From: JADJAH01 sp964615795
GTDB lineage: Bacteria > Bacteroidota > Ignavibacteria > Tepidaquicellales > Tepidaquicellaceae
DNA length: 64,000 nt
NCBI GenBank assembly: GCA_964615795.1
Contig: CAZTQR010000005.1
Location: forward strand, 19,678 to 83,677
Direction: 5' to 3'
The translations under genes and the position numbers were made by a program. Positions 35,037 to 43,551 of this stretch are shown here, one piece after another. The notes below the pieces were generated by a model. That model did not search any database. It saw only the letters and a program-made list of their open reading frames with translations, and was not told where the DNA came from. The number at the start of each line of letters is the position of its first letter. The first letter of the stretch is position 1.

Positions 35037-35507
35037 ATGATACAAAGAGTACTTTTTGTCTGCACAGGCAATACTTGCCGCAGCCAGATGGCTGAAGCAT
35101 TTCTCAGAAAACTCGCACCTCAGATTGAAGTTGTCTCAGCAGGGATAGAACCCGAGACACGGATCAGGAAGGAGACAATAGAAGTAATGAGGGAAGCGGG
35201 CATTGACCTCGAAGGACAATACCCCAAGGATGTTTATGACTATGCCGACAAACACTTCGACATAGTCATCAGCATGTGTGAGGAAGGCAATAAGATCCTC
35301 CCGAAACTTGTTGGCGACAAGAGCAAGATACTTCAGGTCGAATTTGACGATCCGGCCTCCGCAAAGGGGTCACGGGAGCAGATAATGTCAGAGTACAGGG
35401 AAGTGCGGGATGCGATCAGCAAGGCGGTTGAGCACCTTTACATTAATGACTTCAAGCCGAAGTCAAGAAGGAAGCTTGCCTCGTTACTGAATATCTTCTC
35501 TGTTTAA
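35037..35507 (+). CDS. Arsenate reductase ArsC / low-molecular-weight phosphatase family protein
   Basis: The protein opens with the phosphate-binding loop CTGNTCRSQMAE (Cys9, Arg15), used both by LMW tyrosine phosphatases and thioredoxin-linked ArsC, and has the FDDP acid motif at 103-106. Of the two further cysteines that complete the ArsC relay, one is present (Cys81 in ISMCEEG) but the second, about seven residues later, is not. True arsenate reduction is therefore uncertain; a phosphatase role is equally possible. No other ars gene is near. The gene stands alone on the plus strand, divergent from proS, and its last 24 bp overlap the convergent pyrophosphatase gene. Confidence 0.83.
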   Translation: MIQRVLFVCTGNTCRSQMAEAFLRKLAPQIEVVSAGIEPETRIRKETIEVMREAGIDLEGQYPKDVYDYADKHFDIVISMCEEGNKILPKLVGDKSKILQVEFDDPASAKGSREQIMSEYREVRDAISKAVEHLYINDFKPKSRRKLASLLNIFSV

Positions 35508-36164
35508 AAGGCTGTTCAGGTCGGAGTATTTGGCGAGATAATCACTGCTTGCGGCCCTGATGACTTCGTATGCCTCTTCCCTGCCGTAAACGCTTGTGAT
35601 CTCACACCTTTTTCCTTCGCTGCCCGGCGCATCTTTGTAAGTGAGGAAGTAATGCTTCAGCCGGTCAATGAACGACTGTGAGCAATCCCCGATGTCTCTC
35701 CACTCACTGAACACTGCATCATTGCTCATCACAGCAATTATCTTATCATCAGCTTCATTGTTGTCAATCAGCCTGAATCCTCCGATCGGAATTGCCTGCA
35801 AGAGTATTCTGCTGTGATTCAGCGGCTTTTCCGTTACAACACATACATCAAGCGGGTCATTGTCGCCGATGATACCGCTCCTTCCGGTCATCTTCATACA
35901 GTATTCCGCAGTGTTCTTACCGCACAATGTCTGAGGAATGAAACCGTAGGGCGTAGGGCATACGTTTGAATATTTCTGCGGACGGTCAACCTTCAGAAAT
36001 CCGCTGTGCTTTTCAATTTCATACTTGACCGTGTCCGTCGGAACAATCTCAATATAAGAAGTAACAATTGACGGCGATTGCTTGCCGATCGGAACTCCGT
36101 GCCAGGGGTGAGACATCATCAGCAGTCTGATCTTTCCCCAGATCTCTTCTAAATTCGTTGACAT
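35484..36164 (-). CDS. ppa: Family I inorganic pyrophosphatase
   Basis: The enzyme hydrolyses pyrophosphate to drive biosynthesis. Family features are VKYEIEKHSGFLKVDRP with the active-site K and E, PYGFIPQTL, the metal-binding DNDPLDV (usual form DGDPLD, here with Asn at position 2), and IGDCSQSFIDRLKHYF. At 226 residues it is longer than the ~175 of E. coli and carries an N-terminal extension of about 35 residues, closer to plant and eukaryote-like members. It begins 1 bp after ruvA ends and is the last gene of a recJ-yebC-ruvC-ruvA-ppa run. Its 3' end overlaps the ArsC-like gene on the other strand by 24 bp. Confidence 0.88.
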   Translation of the reverse strand: MSTNLEEIWGKIRLLMMSHPWHGVPIGKQSPSIVTSYIEIVPTDTVKYEIEKHSGFLKVDRPQKYSNVCPTPYGFIPQTLCGKNTAEYCMKMTGRSGIIGDNDPLDVCVVTEKPLNHSRILLQAIPIGGFRLIDNNEADDKIIAVMSNDAVFSEWRDIGDCSQSFIDRLKHYFLTYKDAPGSEGKRCEITSVYGREEAYEVIRAASSDYLAKYSDLNSLLNREDIQ

Positions 36165-36165
36165 T

Positions 36166-36780
36166 TCATTTTGATATAAATTCCAGTGACTTTCTTATAA
36201 GCTCTTCGGTAGAGATGCTTCCCCCGCCGGCCGACTTGAGCGCTTCTCTAATTATCTTTTCCGCATCTGCCCTTTGGTAGCCGAGATTGATCAGCGCATT
36301 CAGGGCCTCGAGCCTTGTCATATCGGCCTCAGCGGGAAATCCCTTCGGCGTTTCTCCTGTATCATCGTCCAGGCCGATCCTGAAGATCTTGTCTTTCAAT
36401 GACATCGAGATCAGTTCAAGTTTCTTCTGTCCGAGCCCCGGCACCCTGACAGGAAATCCCTTCCCGCCTCCGGCAATTGCAACAACAATCTCATCAAAGC
36501 TCAGGCTTGAGAGAAAAGCATGTGCAAGTTTCGGGCCGATACCGCTGACGCTGATCAGAAGCCGGAAGATCTCCCTCTCTCTCATATCGGTGAAGCCGAA
36601 CAACTGCATCGAGTTCTCCTTTACATCAAGATAAGTGAGAATGCTGTATTCCTTTCCGGTTTCGGTAAGAAGTTGAGATGCTGTAAGTGAAAGATAGACG
36701 TGATAACCAACACCGCCCGCCTCAATTACCGCTTCGCTCTTCTGCTTATGAGTAAGCGTGCCTCGGATTGATGCTATCAT
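36166..36780 (-). CDS. ruvA: Holliday junction branch migration protein RuvA
   Basis: RuvA binds the four-way junction and loads the RuvB motor. The 204 residues show the N-terminal OB fold (MIASIRGTLTHKQKSEAVIEAGGVGYHVYL), the two helix-hairpin-helix motifs (LISVSGIGPKLAHAFLSSL and VRVPGLGQKKLELISMSL), and a flexible linker before the C-terminal RuvB-contacting domain (EALNALINLGYQRADAEKII). It overlaps ruvC by 4 bp. No ruvB is seen in the window. Confidence 0.95.
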   Translation of the reverse strand: MIASIRGTLTHKQKSEAVIEAGGVGYHVYLSLTASQLLTETGKEYSILTYLDVKENSMQLFGFTDMREREIFRLLISVSGIGPKLAHAFLSSLSFDEIVVAIAGGGKGFPVRVPGLGQKKLELISMSLKDKIFRIGLDDDTGETPKGFPAEADMTRLEALNALINLGYQRADAEKIIREALKSAGGGSISTEELIRKSLEFISK

Positions 36781-37331
36781 TTCCGGGATAAGATCCTTTC
36801 AGGATTATTGCGGATGAATTTTTCCCAGTCACCGGAAGAGCCGGCATGATTTCCTCCCGGTTGTCTGAATTTATAAACGTGGCACAAGGCCACAGCCAGG
36901 GCATCAGTGCAGTCGTAATCGCTTAGCTCCTCCCGTATTCCGAGGATCGCCTTTACCATGTAATGCACCTGTTGCTTCGAAGATGCTCCGCTGCCGGTCA
37001 CAGATTTCTTTATTTCCCTTGGGGAATATTCGAAAACTTCGAGCTCTGAATTCAGCCCGGCAATTATGGCTACGCCCCGTGCCTGTCCGAGCTTCAGTGT
37101 TGACTGAATATTCTTTCCGTAAAATGCTGTCTCCACTGCAAGAAGGTCCGGCGAGAACTCTTCTATGCATTCAAGGCACTTGTCGTAAATTGTCTTCAGG
37201 CGTGATGTAAGCAGACTGGAAGATCTCAGATGCAGTGACTCAAAATGAATCAGCGAAGGCTTGCTTCCGGCAAAGTCAATTATGCCGATACCGGTAACCG
37301 CTGTGCCCGGATCAATGCCGAGAATTCTCAT
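36777..37331 (-). CDS. ruvC: Crossover junction endodeoxyribonuclease RuvC
   Basis: RuvC cuts Holliday junctions after RuvAB branch migration. The four acidic residues of the RNase H-like site can be placed: Asp7 (ILGIDPGT), Glu67 (LAVETAFYGKN), and Asp140 and Asp143 (DYDCTDALAVALCH). The DNA-contacting loop GQARGVAI is present. The length of 184 residues is normal. It lies 24 bp after yebC and overlaps ruvA by 4 bp, the classical ruvC-ruvA order, here with yebC upstream. Confidence 0.95.
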   Translation of the reverse strand: MRILGIDPGTAVTGIGIIDFAGSKPSLIHFESLHLRSSSLLTSRLKTIYDKCLECIEEFSPDLLAVETAFYGKNIQSTLKLGQARGVAIIAGLNSELEVFEYSPREIKKSVTGSGASSKQQVHYMVKAILGIREELSDYDCTDALAVALCHVYKFRQPGGNHAGSSGDWEKFIRNNPERILSRK

Positions 37332-37355
37332 CGTGCGCCGTGGTCTGAGCCGGGC

Positions 37356-38084
37356 CTACTCGTCCGGGAAATCTGCGTTTGTGTAAACGTTCTGTACATC
37401 GTCATTGTCTTCAACTGCTTCAATGCACCTTATTATTTCATCCACTTTGGCAGGGTCAACAGCAATCAGGTCTTTTGCAACATACTGAAGCGACGCGCTT
37501 TCGATCTTGCAGCCTTTGTCTTCAATTGCCTTTCTCACTTTTTCAAAATTCTCCATAGAGCTTACAACTTCAAAGAATTCGCCTTCAGTTTTGAGATCGT
37601 CTGCTCCGGCATCGAGTATGAGTTCCATAAGATCGTCTTCTGATACGCCGGGTTTTTCAACATTGACAACACCTTTCCTGTCAAACATCCATCCAACCGA
37701 GCCTGACTCACCAAGGCTTCCGTTGTTCTTCGAAATAATGTGACGAAGTTCGGCAACAGTGCGGTTCTTATTGTCGGTCACCGATTCAATGAGCATTGCA
37801 ATTCCTCCGGGAGCATATCCTTCATAAGTGATCTCATCATACTTAACGCCCTCCAGTTCACCGGTTCCTTTTTTGATCGCCCTTGTGATATTGTCCTGAG
37901 GCATATTGCTTGCCTTTGCGCTCTGTATTGCAAGCCTCAGCCGCGGATTACCGTCGGGATCGCCGCCGCCGTCCCGCGCGGCTATAGTGATCTCCTTGAT
38001 TATCTTGGTAAATACCTTGCCTCTGGCCGCGTCAGTTGCAGCCTTCTTCCGTTTTATTGTAGCCCATTTTGAATGACCTGACAT
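37356..38084 (-). CDS. yebC: YebC/PmpR family protein
   Basis: The 242-residue protein starts with the family signature MSGHSKWATIKRKKAATDA and has NPRLRLAIQSAKASNMPQDN and YEGYAPGGIAMLIE. Family members were long called DNA-binding regulators; more recent work links YebC and TACO1 to translation of proline-rich stretches. Which applies here cannot be told from sequence. Placement directly upstream of ruvC is widespread in bacteria and supports the call. It lies 28 bp downstream of recJ. Confidence 0.94.
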   Translation of the reverse strand: MSGHSKWATIKRKKAATDAARGKVFTKIIKEITIAARDGGGDPDGNPRLRLAIQSAKASNMPQDNITRAIKKGTGELEGVKYDEITYEGYAPGGIAMLIESVTDNKNRTVAELRHIISKNNGSLGESGSVGWMFDRKGVVNVEKPGVSEDDLMELILDAGADDLKTEGEFFEVVSSMENFEKVRKAIEDKGCKIESASLQYVAKDLIAVDPAKVDEIIRCIEAVEDNDDVQNVYTNADFPDE

Positions 38085-38112
38085 TTAGATATTCTCCGAC
38101 AATTTGTTTAAC

Positions 38113-39903
38113 TTAATTTGGAATGAAGCCTCTCATATCCCGAATCCTGAGTTTCATATATTCGCGGTTGTTCCAGAAATTACGGTCAACGGAATAACAG
38201 ATGTCGCAGTACTTACCGCTGACAATATCTTCACTGTATGCGGCGGAATTGAAGAACACGCATTCAAAGAACTTGCCGCTGTCGGGATCCCACACTTTGA
38301 ATATGTGCGTATCCGCCCTGGCCCTTCTGACTTCCCCCACAATCTTCAGGTCTCTTGTCACAAAAACCGGTGCAAGGTTTTCGGGGCCGTATGGTTCAAA
38401 GTATTTGAGTATCTTTATCACCTTGTCGTTCAGCTGCGAGAGTTTGATCTCGCAATCAACATCAATTACCGGCTCAAGCTGTTCAACTGTAAGCCCCTTT
38501 GAAGCAACTTCATTGAACTGTTTCTTGAACTCGTCGATCTTTCCGAGCTCAAGTTCAAGTCCGGCCGCATAAAAGTGCCCTCCGAACTGCCTGAGTGAAT
38601 CATTGCATTGCTTGAGTGCGTCGTAAATATTAAAGGAGTTGATGCTTCTTGCGCTTCCCTTTGCATAACCGTTCACTTCGGTAAGAACGATTGACGGAAG
38701 GTTGTATTTCTCGACAAGTCTCGCGGCAACAATTCCCACTACACCGGGATGCCAGTCTTTGTTGTAGATCACTATTGAATTTCCGTTCTCATAATCCGCA
38801 GATTCCTCGAACATCCTGAATGCGTCGTCAGTGATATTTTTGTCAACATCCCGCCTTTCTTCGTTCACCACCTGCAGTACTTTTGCAAACTCGGTAATTG
38901 TTTCTGAATCTTCGCAGGTCAGAAGCTGTACAGCGCGCTTTGCATCACCCATTCTGCCCACGGCATTGATCCTAGGTGCAAGCGTAAAGACAATATTGCC
39001 CGTGGTAACGGGTTTGTCCTTGAGTCCGCTGAGCTCAAGAAGCTGTGCAAAAGAACTTCTTGGGGAAGTATTCAGCATCTTCAGTCCTTCCTTGACCAGT
39101 ATCCTGTTCTCATCAACTATCGGAACAATATCAGAAGCTGTTGCAACAGCAACAAGGTCCAGGTACTTGAAAGCCGCATCAGGCATGCCCATCCTTTGAG
39201 CTACTGCTGTTGCAAGCTTGAATGCAACGCCCGTACCGCACAGATCCTTGCATGGATATTCATCGTCTTTTCTGTGAACGTCAATAACTGCAAGAGCATC
39301 CGGGATAGTGTCGGGCGGTTGGTGGTGATCGCAGATTATGAACTCAATACCCTTTTGCTTAGCATAGGCCACCTTGTCGCATGCGGTAATTCCGCAGTCA
39401 ATTGAAACAATAAGTTTTATTCCAAGCGACTCCGCATGGTCAATCGCTTCAATGGAAATCCCGTATCCTTCGCTAATCCTGTCGGGGATGTAGATCTCCG
39501 GATTCAATCCGAACTCTTTCAGGAACATACTGAAAAGAGATACTCCGCAAGTGCCGTCAACGTCATAATCACCGAGGATCATGATCTTCTCTTTGGATTC
39601 TATGGCGCTGACAACTCTTTGGCAGGCGGCCTCACAACCCTTCATCAGGAAAGGATCGTAAAGTTCGTCAAGGTTGGATTTTTTGTGTTCTGTGGAACTG
39701 TAGAAGAATTTTCTTACAGCTTCCGGAGACACGATGTTTCTTAAGTGAAGGAGTCTGAGTATGAAGTCCGGCAGATCAAAGTTTGCCTTGAGGCTCCTCA
39801 GCTCATTCCGCAACGAATTCAGTTCTTCGTCATCAATAGACCCGTTCTCCCCGCAAACGGAAGTTCGCGGAGTTAACTCCTTTAGTTTCCAATTCTTTTT
39901 CAA
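38113..39903 (-). CDS. recJ: Single-stranded-DNA-specific exonuclease RecJ
   Basis: RecJ degrades single-stranded DNA 5' to 3' in recombination and mismatch repair. The DHH-family motifs are GDYDVDG (111-117), SIDCGIT, CDHHQPPD, and the DHHA1 GGHFYAAGLEL, with an OB-fold C-terminus. The 596 residues fit the family. The start is a TTG at 39903, chosen because the encoded KKNWKL opening is typical of RecJ. An ATG a few bases upstream (39910) is in another frame and opens only a 25-codon frame. The gene lies 22 bp downstream of tRNA-Leu on the same strand, with no hairpin between them. Confidence 0.94.
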   Translation of the reverse strand: MKKNWKLKELTPRTSVCGENGSIDDEELNSLRNELRSLKANFDLPDFILRLLHLRNIVSPEAVRKFFYSSTEHKKSNLDELYDPFLMKGCEAACQRVVSAIESKEKIMILGDYDVDGTCGVSLFSMFLKEFGLNPEIYIPDRISEGYGISIEAIDHAESLGIKLIVSIDCGITACDKVAYAKQKGIEFIICDHHQPPDTIPDALAVIDVHRKDDEYPCKDLCGTGVAFKLATAVAQRMGMPDAAFKYLDLVAVATASDIVPIVDENRILVKEGLKMLNTSPRSSFAQLLELSGLKDKPVTTGNIVFTLAPRINAVGRMGDAKRAVQLLTCEDSETITEFAKVLQVVNEERRDVDKNITDDAFRMFEESADYENGNSIVIYNKDWHPGVVGIVAARLVEKYNLPSIVLTEVNGYAKGSARSINSFNIYDALKQCNDSLRQFGGHFYAAGLELELGKIDEFKKQFNEVASKGLTVEQLEPVIDVDCEIKLSQLNDKVIKILKYFEPYGPENLAPVFVTRDLKIVGEVRRARADTHIFKVWDPDSGKFFECVFFNSAAYSEDIVSGKYCDICYSVDRNFWNNREYMKLRIRDMRGFIPN

Positions 39904-39925
39904 ATCTCATGGCTTTATTTATTTG

Positions 39926-40009
39926 TGCTCAAGGGGGGACTCGAACCCCCACCCGAATTCTCGGACTGCACCCTGAATGCAGCGCGTCTACCAGTTCCGC
40001 CACTTGAGC
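39926..40009 (-). tRNA. tRNA-Leu (anticodon CAG)
   Basis: Read on the minus strand, a 7-bp acceptor stem (GCTCAAG with CTTGAGC) encloses a D-arm with GGCGGAACTGGTAGACGC, an anticodon arm CTGCA-TTCAGGG-TGCAG with anticodon CAG, a long class II variable arm, and a T-arm GGGGG-TTCGAGT-CCCCC. The long variable arm and the anticodon agree on leucine (CUG codon). The discriminator A is followed by CAAA, so the CCA end is not encoded. A promoter-like box ends 6 bp upstream. recJ follows 22 bp downstream. Confidence 0.97.
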
Positions 40010-40015
40010 GCGAGG

Positions 40016-40045
40016 CAAGATAATGATATTGCATTGTTAATTCAA
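40016..40045 (-). promoter_or_regulatory. Putative tRNA-Leu (and recJ operon) promoter
   Basis: On the minus strand TTG (40045-40043), exactly 20 bp, then TATCTTG (40022-40016), six bases before the mature tRNA 5' end at 40009. This is close to the Bacteroidota TTTG-N19/20-TAnnTTTG pattern with one T fewer in the -7 box. Confidence 0.5.
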
Positions 40046-40503
40046 TTTGTAAAACTCCCCCTCGGCCAATGAGCAATCCCCCTTAACTACCGAAGGTTTT
40101 CCCACCGGAACTTCTGCCGCTGTGAATCTCCCTCCGCCGGAACATCGAGCTAAGAAATCCCTTCTCCGGACGAGTGCACGATGAATCTCATTATGTACAG
40201 GGAGGCAGGGGCTTTATGATCATCGGCTCCTTCATTATTCATGAACGATTGATGATAAGCAGAATGACCGGCATTACCAAACTGAAGTGCGCGTCAGTTG
40301 CATTCACTTGTTTTCGAATGGTGTAATTGCAGTAGTTTGGGAAGCAGAAACAGATGGCAGTATGCAGGCTTCTTAATTGCTTTGCAGAATTTAGTGCCGG
40401 TTCAGCCCAGCCGGACTTGTTGCTTTGAAAGGAATTTTGCTGTAAGAGTATCAGCGGATTTTGTGAAACCAAAATTACTGAATGATACCAACAGCTATAA
40501 AAC
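40038..40503. other. Gene-free stretch with a start-less open frame
   Basis: No complete gene is supported. On the minus strand an uninterrupted frame of more than 50 codons ends at 40037 with a Gly/Glu-rich tail (SLAEGEFYKLN) but has no start codon, so it may be a gene remnant or an intergenic repeat copy. The rest, up to the isochorismatase-like gene, shows nothing recognisable. Confidence 0.4.
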
Positions 40504-41007
40504 TCACCCGCCTTTGCATATTTCTCCAATGAACTCAACCGCAGGATACGAGATGATGCTTCTTTCCCGGTATATGTTACTTACTGCGGAAGGGTCTTCT
40601 CCCACTATGCCGTTCTGAAGTATGACTGCTTTGAAGTTCCTTTCAACTGCACCGTTGTATGTAAAAAGCACACAGTTCTCTGCGGCAAAGCCGCTTACAA
40701 TTACAAGTCCAACATCATTTGCCTTCAACAAATCTTCCAGGCCGGTCTGCCAAAAGGCGTTCGATTTAGTCTTGCGAATTTCAAGATCCCCCGGCTCAAT
40801 TTTGATCCCGGTTATGAATCCGTATTCCGTGATGTTACTTTCATTCTCGCCTTCCACATCTTTAACATGAACAATGACCTGACCGCGCTTTCGCATGATG
40901 TCAGCCACATAGTTGATATATTCTGACGCACCGTGTACATCCGCATCGGTTTTCCTTTTTTCCAGAAAGACCTTTTGCATGTCAACTATGAGCAATGCAA
41001 CCTTCAT
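40504..41007 (-). CDS. Isochorismatase-like cysteine hydrolase
   Basis: The 167-residue protein has the fold and triad of the isochorismatase/nicotinamidase superfamily: Asp9 in ALLIVDMQ, a lysine in IRKTKSNAF (Lys79 or Lys81), and the nucleophile Cys112 in SGFAAENCVLFT. A cis-peptide GF-A site precedes the cysteine. Substrates of such proteins vary widely (nicotinamide, ureidoacrylate, isochorismate), and the lack of the nicotinamidase zinc ligands in the visible motifs argues against PncA. It stands alone, with gene-free DNA on both sides, so the context gives no substrate hint. Confidence 0.85.
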   Translation of the reverse strand: MKVALLIVDMQKVFLEKRKTDADVHGASEYINYVADIMRKRGQVIVHVKDVEGENESNITEYGFITGIKIEPGDLEIRKTKSNAFWQTGLEDLLKANDVGLVIVSGFAAENCVLFTYNGAVERNFKAVILQNGIVGEDPSAVSNIYRERSIISYPAVEFIGEICKGG

Positions 41008-41265
41008 ATCTTGTGGGTTTGATTGAATTTTGTGAATAGGGATTTAACGTGACCTGAATTGCAAATCCCGATTCCGTTGAGGAAGTGTGAAAAGTACTGC
41101 TGGAACAAAAATCTCAGGATAAGGGACTTTCAGGTCTTCCTTCGTCCAAATGATCTCTGCAGGCAACTCAGAAGTTCTTTTGGTTATTCCTGCAAAATCA
41201 TCTCAATTCTCAGATCCTGAAAATCCCTTCTCTGAAACTCCTTGATGTACCTTAAGAATACCTTT

Positions 41266-43518
41266 TTACTTAACCAGTGTCATCTTCATTGTCTCTGACC
41301 GGTTGCCGGCTTCGAGCCTGTAAAGATATACACCTGCAGAGAGCGAAGATGCGTTGAAGTCAACGCTGTAACTTCCCCTGTCAAGATATCCGTTGACAAG
41401 TTGTGTAACCTGCCTTCCAAGCATGTCATATACCTTCAGCGTAGCAAATGTTCTTTCGGGCAGACTGAAGTTTATGAGTGTGGAGGGATTGAACGGATTC
41501 GGATAGTTCTGCATAAGTCTGAATTCCTCAGCATTGCCTGCGAATGAGTTTACTGAAGTGAGCGTCAGTGTTCCTTCAAAAGGCAAAAGGTTTGTTCCCG
41601 TTATCACTCCCGTTACAGGCAGAGATTCCGTGAGCAGTGACTTGTCTATTGTGTAATTTCCAAGACTGTCAGTGTACCCTGATGCTTTAAGGAGGTCTGA
41701 CTGATGAAGTGCAACGAGGCTTCCTTTGACATTCTCGCCCTCGGTTTTCACATTCACAGTGAAGAAGTTGCCGCTCAAAGATGAAGTCACTGAAACAGTC
41801 TTTGGAGCGCCGGAGAATGCTTCCTGCGACGGGTCGCCGAGCACCATGAACTGATTGATCGTCTCGGTTACAGTTCCGTTTCCGTTGAAATACTGATATG
41901 CTTTTATCTTACCGAAGTTCAGCATTGAACCGAAATCCCTGATTCCGTGCCTGAAGTATGAATAGAGCATTTCCCTCCCGATCGTATCAGTCGTGTAAAA
42001 AGCGCACAGCTCGGTTGATGCAGCAATGTTTGATGCTGAATTGCCCCTCTCCCTTTCTATCCATGCTTCGCCGAAGCAGTTGTTTGTTGTTGAGTAGTCA
42101 AGGTCGGCATTTGAGCAGGCAATAGAAACTATCGAAGGCTGTTTCTTGCCAAAGTTGAGATTGACCATGTTGTTCATGCTCCATACGGGATCAGCCCACG
42201 AAGTTGACGAACCGTGGCCGATGAACCATATCCAGCTCACTCCCTGATTTATCAAAGCGGTAATCTGAGACTGTGTGAATGAATTGTTCACAAGCTCGAC
42301 ATTGTCAAAGCCGCCTTCGTTTTCAAACACCCTCTTGGCAACCTGCCCGTTAACAGGGTCAATGCCGTCATTGCTGTGAAGTACTATTGCGCGCTTGTAC
42401 CAGTCTGTCTGCTGTGTGTTCGGTTGTCTTTCGTACTGTATGAGTTTTGAGACTGCCGAGTCAAGTTCCGGCATTGTCTGAACCGAAATGCGCCCGACTA
42501 CGATGTCCGGTAAGATGTCTGTTCCGTCAAGGCACTGATACGGATGGTCAGACTTTCCTCCTGTTGCTGTGAACCACGGGAACGTGTTCGTGCCGGATGC
42601 ATCGCCGACAATAAGCACAAACTCAGGCCTGTCGGGTGAATTGTAAAGCTGTGTAAGATACGCCTTGACCTGCTCTGCGGTCGGTGAGGGAATGCCGGCT
42701 ATCTCCGACTTTCTTACAACAGTTGTGGCAATTCCTTTTCTCTGTTTCCAGTCTCTGACCGGAAGCACTCCGTCATAGAGCGCATCGGCAACAAGCACCA
42801 GAAGCTTTGGTGCTACCGTAAAATGATCAGGTGCTTCATAATTCATTATGAGCTGTTTGTACATCTTCTCAAAGCTCCTTGACAATCCGTATCCGTTCGA
42901 TGTTACGTTATTCATTGAAGACTGGCCATCATATACGAGATCAAACTCGATGTTTGTGAAAGCTCTCACTGTAGCGTTCCCGGGATTGAACAGCAGCGGA
43001 TGAATTGAAACAACGGCCACTCTCACATCCCTGAACACAGCGATCTCCTTAATGCTTACGGGTGACGCGGGGTTGTAAGAAACACGCGAATAATACTCCC
43101 CGCTTACCGGGCTTTCATCAAAAAGGCCGTTTGAATTCCTCAATGGCAGTGCCGAGTATGGGCTCACACTGATTCCCGCAAAGTCAACATAAGATGAATT
43201 TCTGATCTCGACTCTTACATTCTTGCCGTTGGGAATCTGAATGAATTTTGTTACGACGGGAAGTGAAGCTTCCCCCGGTTCTCCAAGTGAAACTGCGTCT
43301 TTCACACTAAGCTTTTGAAAGACTTGTGTGCCGTTTTGAACATCTTCTCTATAGAAGCCTGAGAGCTCTGCTGAAAGCGTAGTCCTTTCCGTATTTGAAC
43401 TGCGAAGGCTCACATCAAATCCGTCACCGGGACGGCTGCCTGTCTTTACAAAAATGCCGTCTGCGAAAGAACTTACAGTGATCAGCATTACAGATAAAGC
43501 TGTCAGAATCAGTTTCAT
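41266..43518 (-). CDS. Secreted C25 (gingipain-like) cysteine protease with type IX secretion C-terminal domain
   Basis: The 750-residue protein starts with a signal peptide (MKLILTALSVMLITVSSFA) and a C25-type propeptide (about 20-215). The caspase-like catalytic domain (about 235-570) has its His-Cys pair at His435 (WIWFIGHGSS) and Cys468 (IVSIACSNAD), and a conserved VGRISVQT before them. After an Ig-like segment, the last ~85 residues form a sorting domain with QNYPNPFNPSTLINF, VYDMLGRQV and GVYLYRLEAGN, typical of type IX secretion cargo in Ignavibacteria and relatives. The enzyme is thus probably exported across both membranes and anchored or released at the surface. The activity (Arg- or Lys-specific) cannot be predicted. 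Confidence 0.93.
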   Translation of the reverse strand: MKLILTALSVMLITVSSFADGIFVKTGSRPGDGFDVSLRSSNTERTTLSAELSGFYREDVQNGTQVFQKLSVKDAVSLGEPGEASLPVVTKFIQIPNGKNVRVEIRNSSYVDFAGISVSPYSALPLRNSNGLFDESPVSGEYYSRVSYNPASPVSIKEIAVFRDVRVAVVSIHPLLFNPGNATVRAFTNIEFDLVYDGQSSMNNVTSNGYGLSRSFEKMYKQLIMNYEAPDHFTVAPKLLVLVADALYDGVLPVRDWKQRKGIATTVVRKSEIAGIPSPTAEQVKAYLTQLYNSPDRPEFVLIVGDASGTNTFPWFTATGGKSDHPYQCLDGTDILPDIVVGRISVQTMPELDSAVSKLIQYERQPNTQQTDWYKRAIVLHSNDGIDPVNGQVAKRVFENEGGFDNVELVNNSFTQSQITALINQGVSWIWFIGHGSSTSWADPVWSMNNMVNLNFGKKQPSIVSIACSNADLDYSTTNNCFGEAWIERERGNSASNIAASTELCAFYTTDTIGREMLYSYFRHGIRDFGSMLNFGKIKAYQYFNGNGTVTETINQFMVLGDPSQEAFSGAPKTVSVTSSLSGNFFTVNVKTEGENVKGSLVALHQSDLLKASGYTDSLGNYTIDKSLLTESLPVTGVITGTNLLPFEGTLTLTSVNSFAGNAEEFRLMQNYPNPFNPSTLINFSLPERTFATLKVYDMLGRQVTQLVNGYLDRGSYSVDFNASSLSAGVYLYRLEAGNRSETMKMTLVK

Positions 43519-43551
43519 TGCTATGTTGTTTGAGTTTTCGGTTACGTTAAT

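Noticed and set aside
35026..35039. TATCTTG four bases before the ArsC-like ATG, and TAATTTG four bases before the BaiN-type GTG (46025-46031), as evidence for leaderless mRNAs
   Set aside because: Neither has the TTG at 20 bp upstream that the better sites share, and TAnnTTG is frequent by chance in this DNA.
40239..40618. Open frames of about 100 codons on both strands next to the isochorismatase-like gene
   Set aside because: They overlap each other and the real gene, have no recognisable motif, and have no ribosome site.
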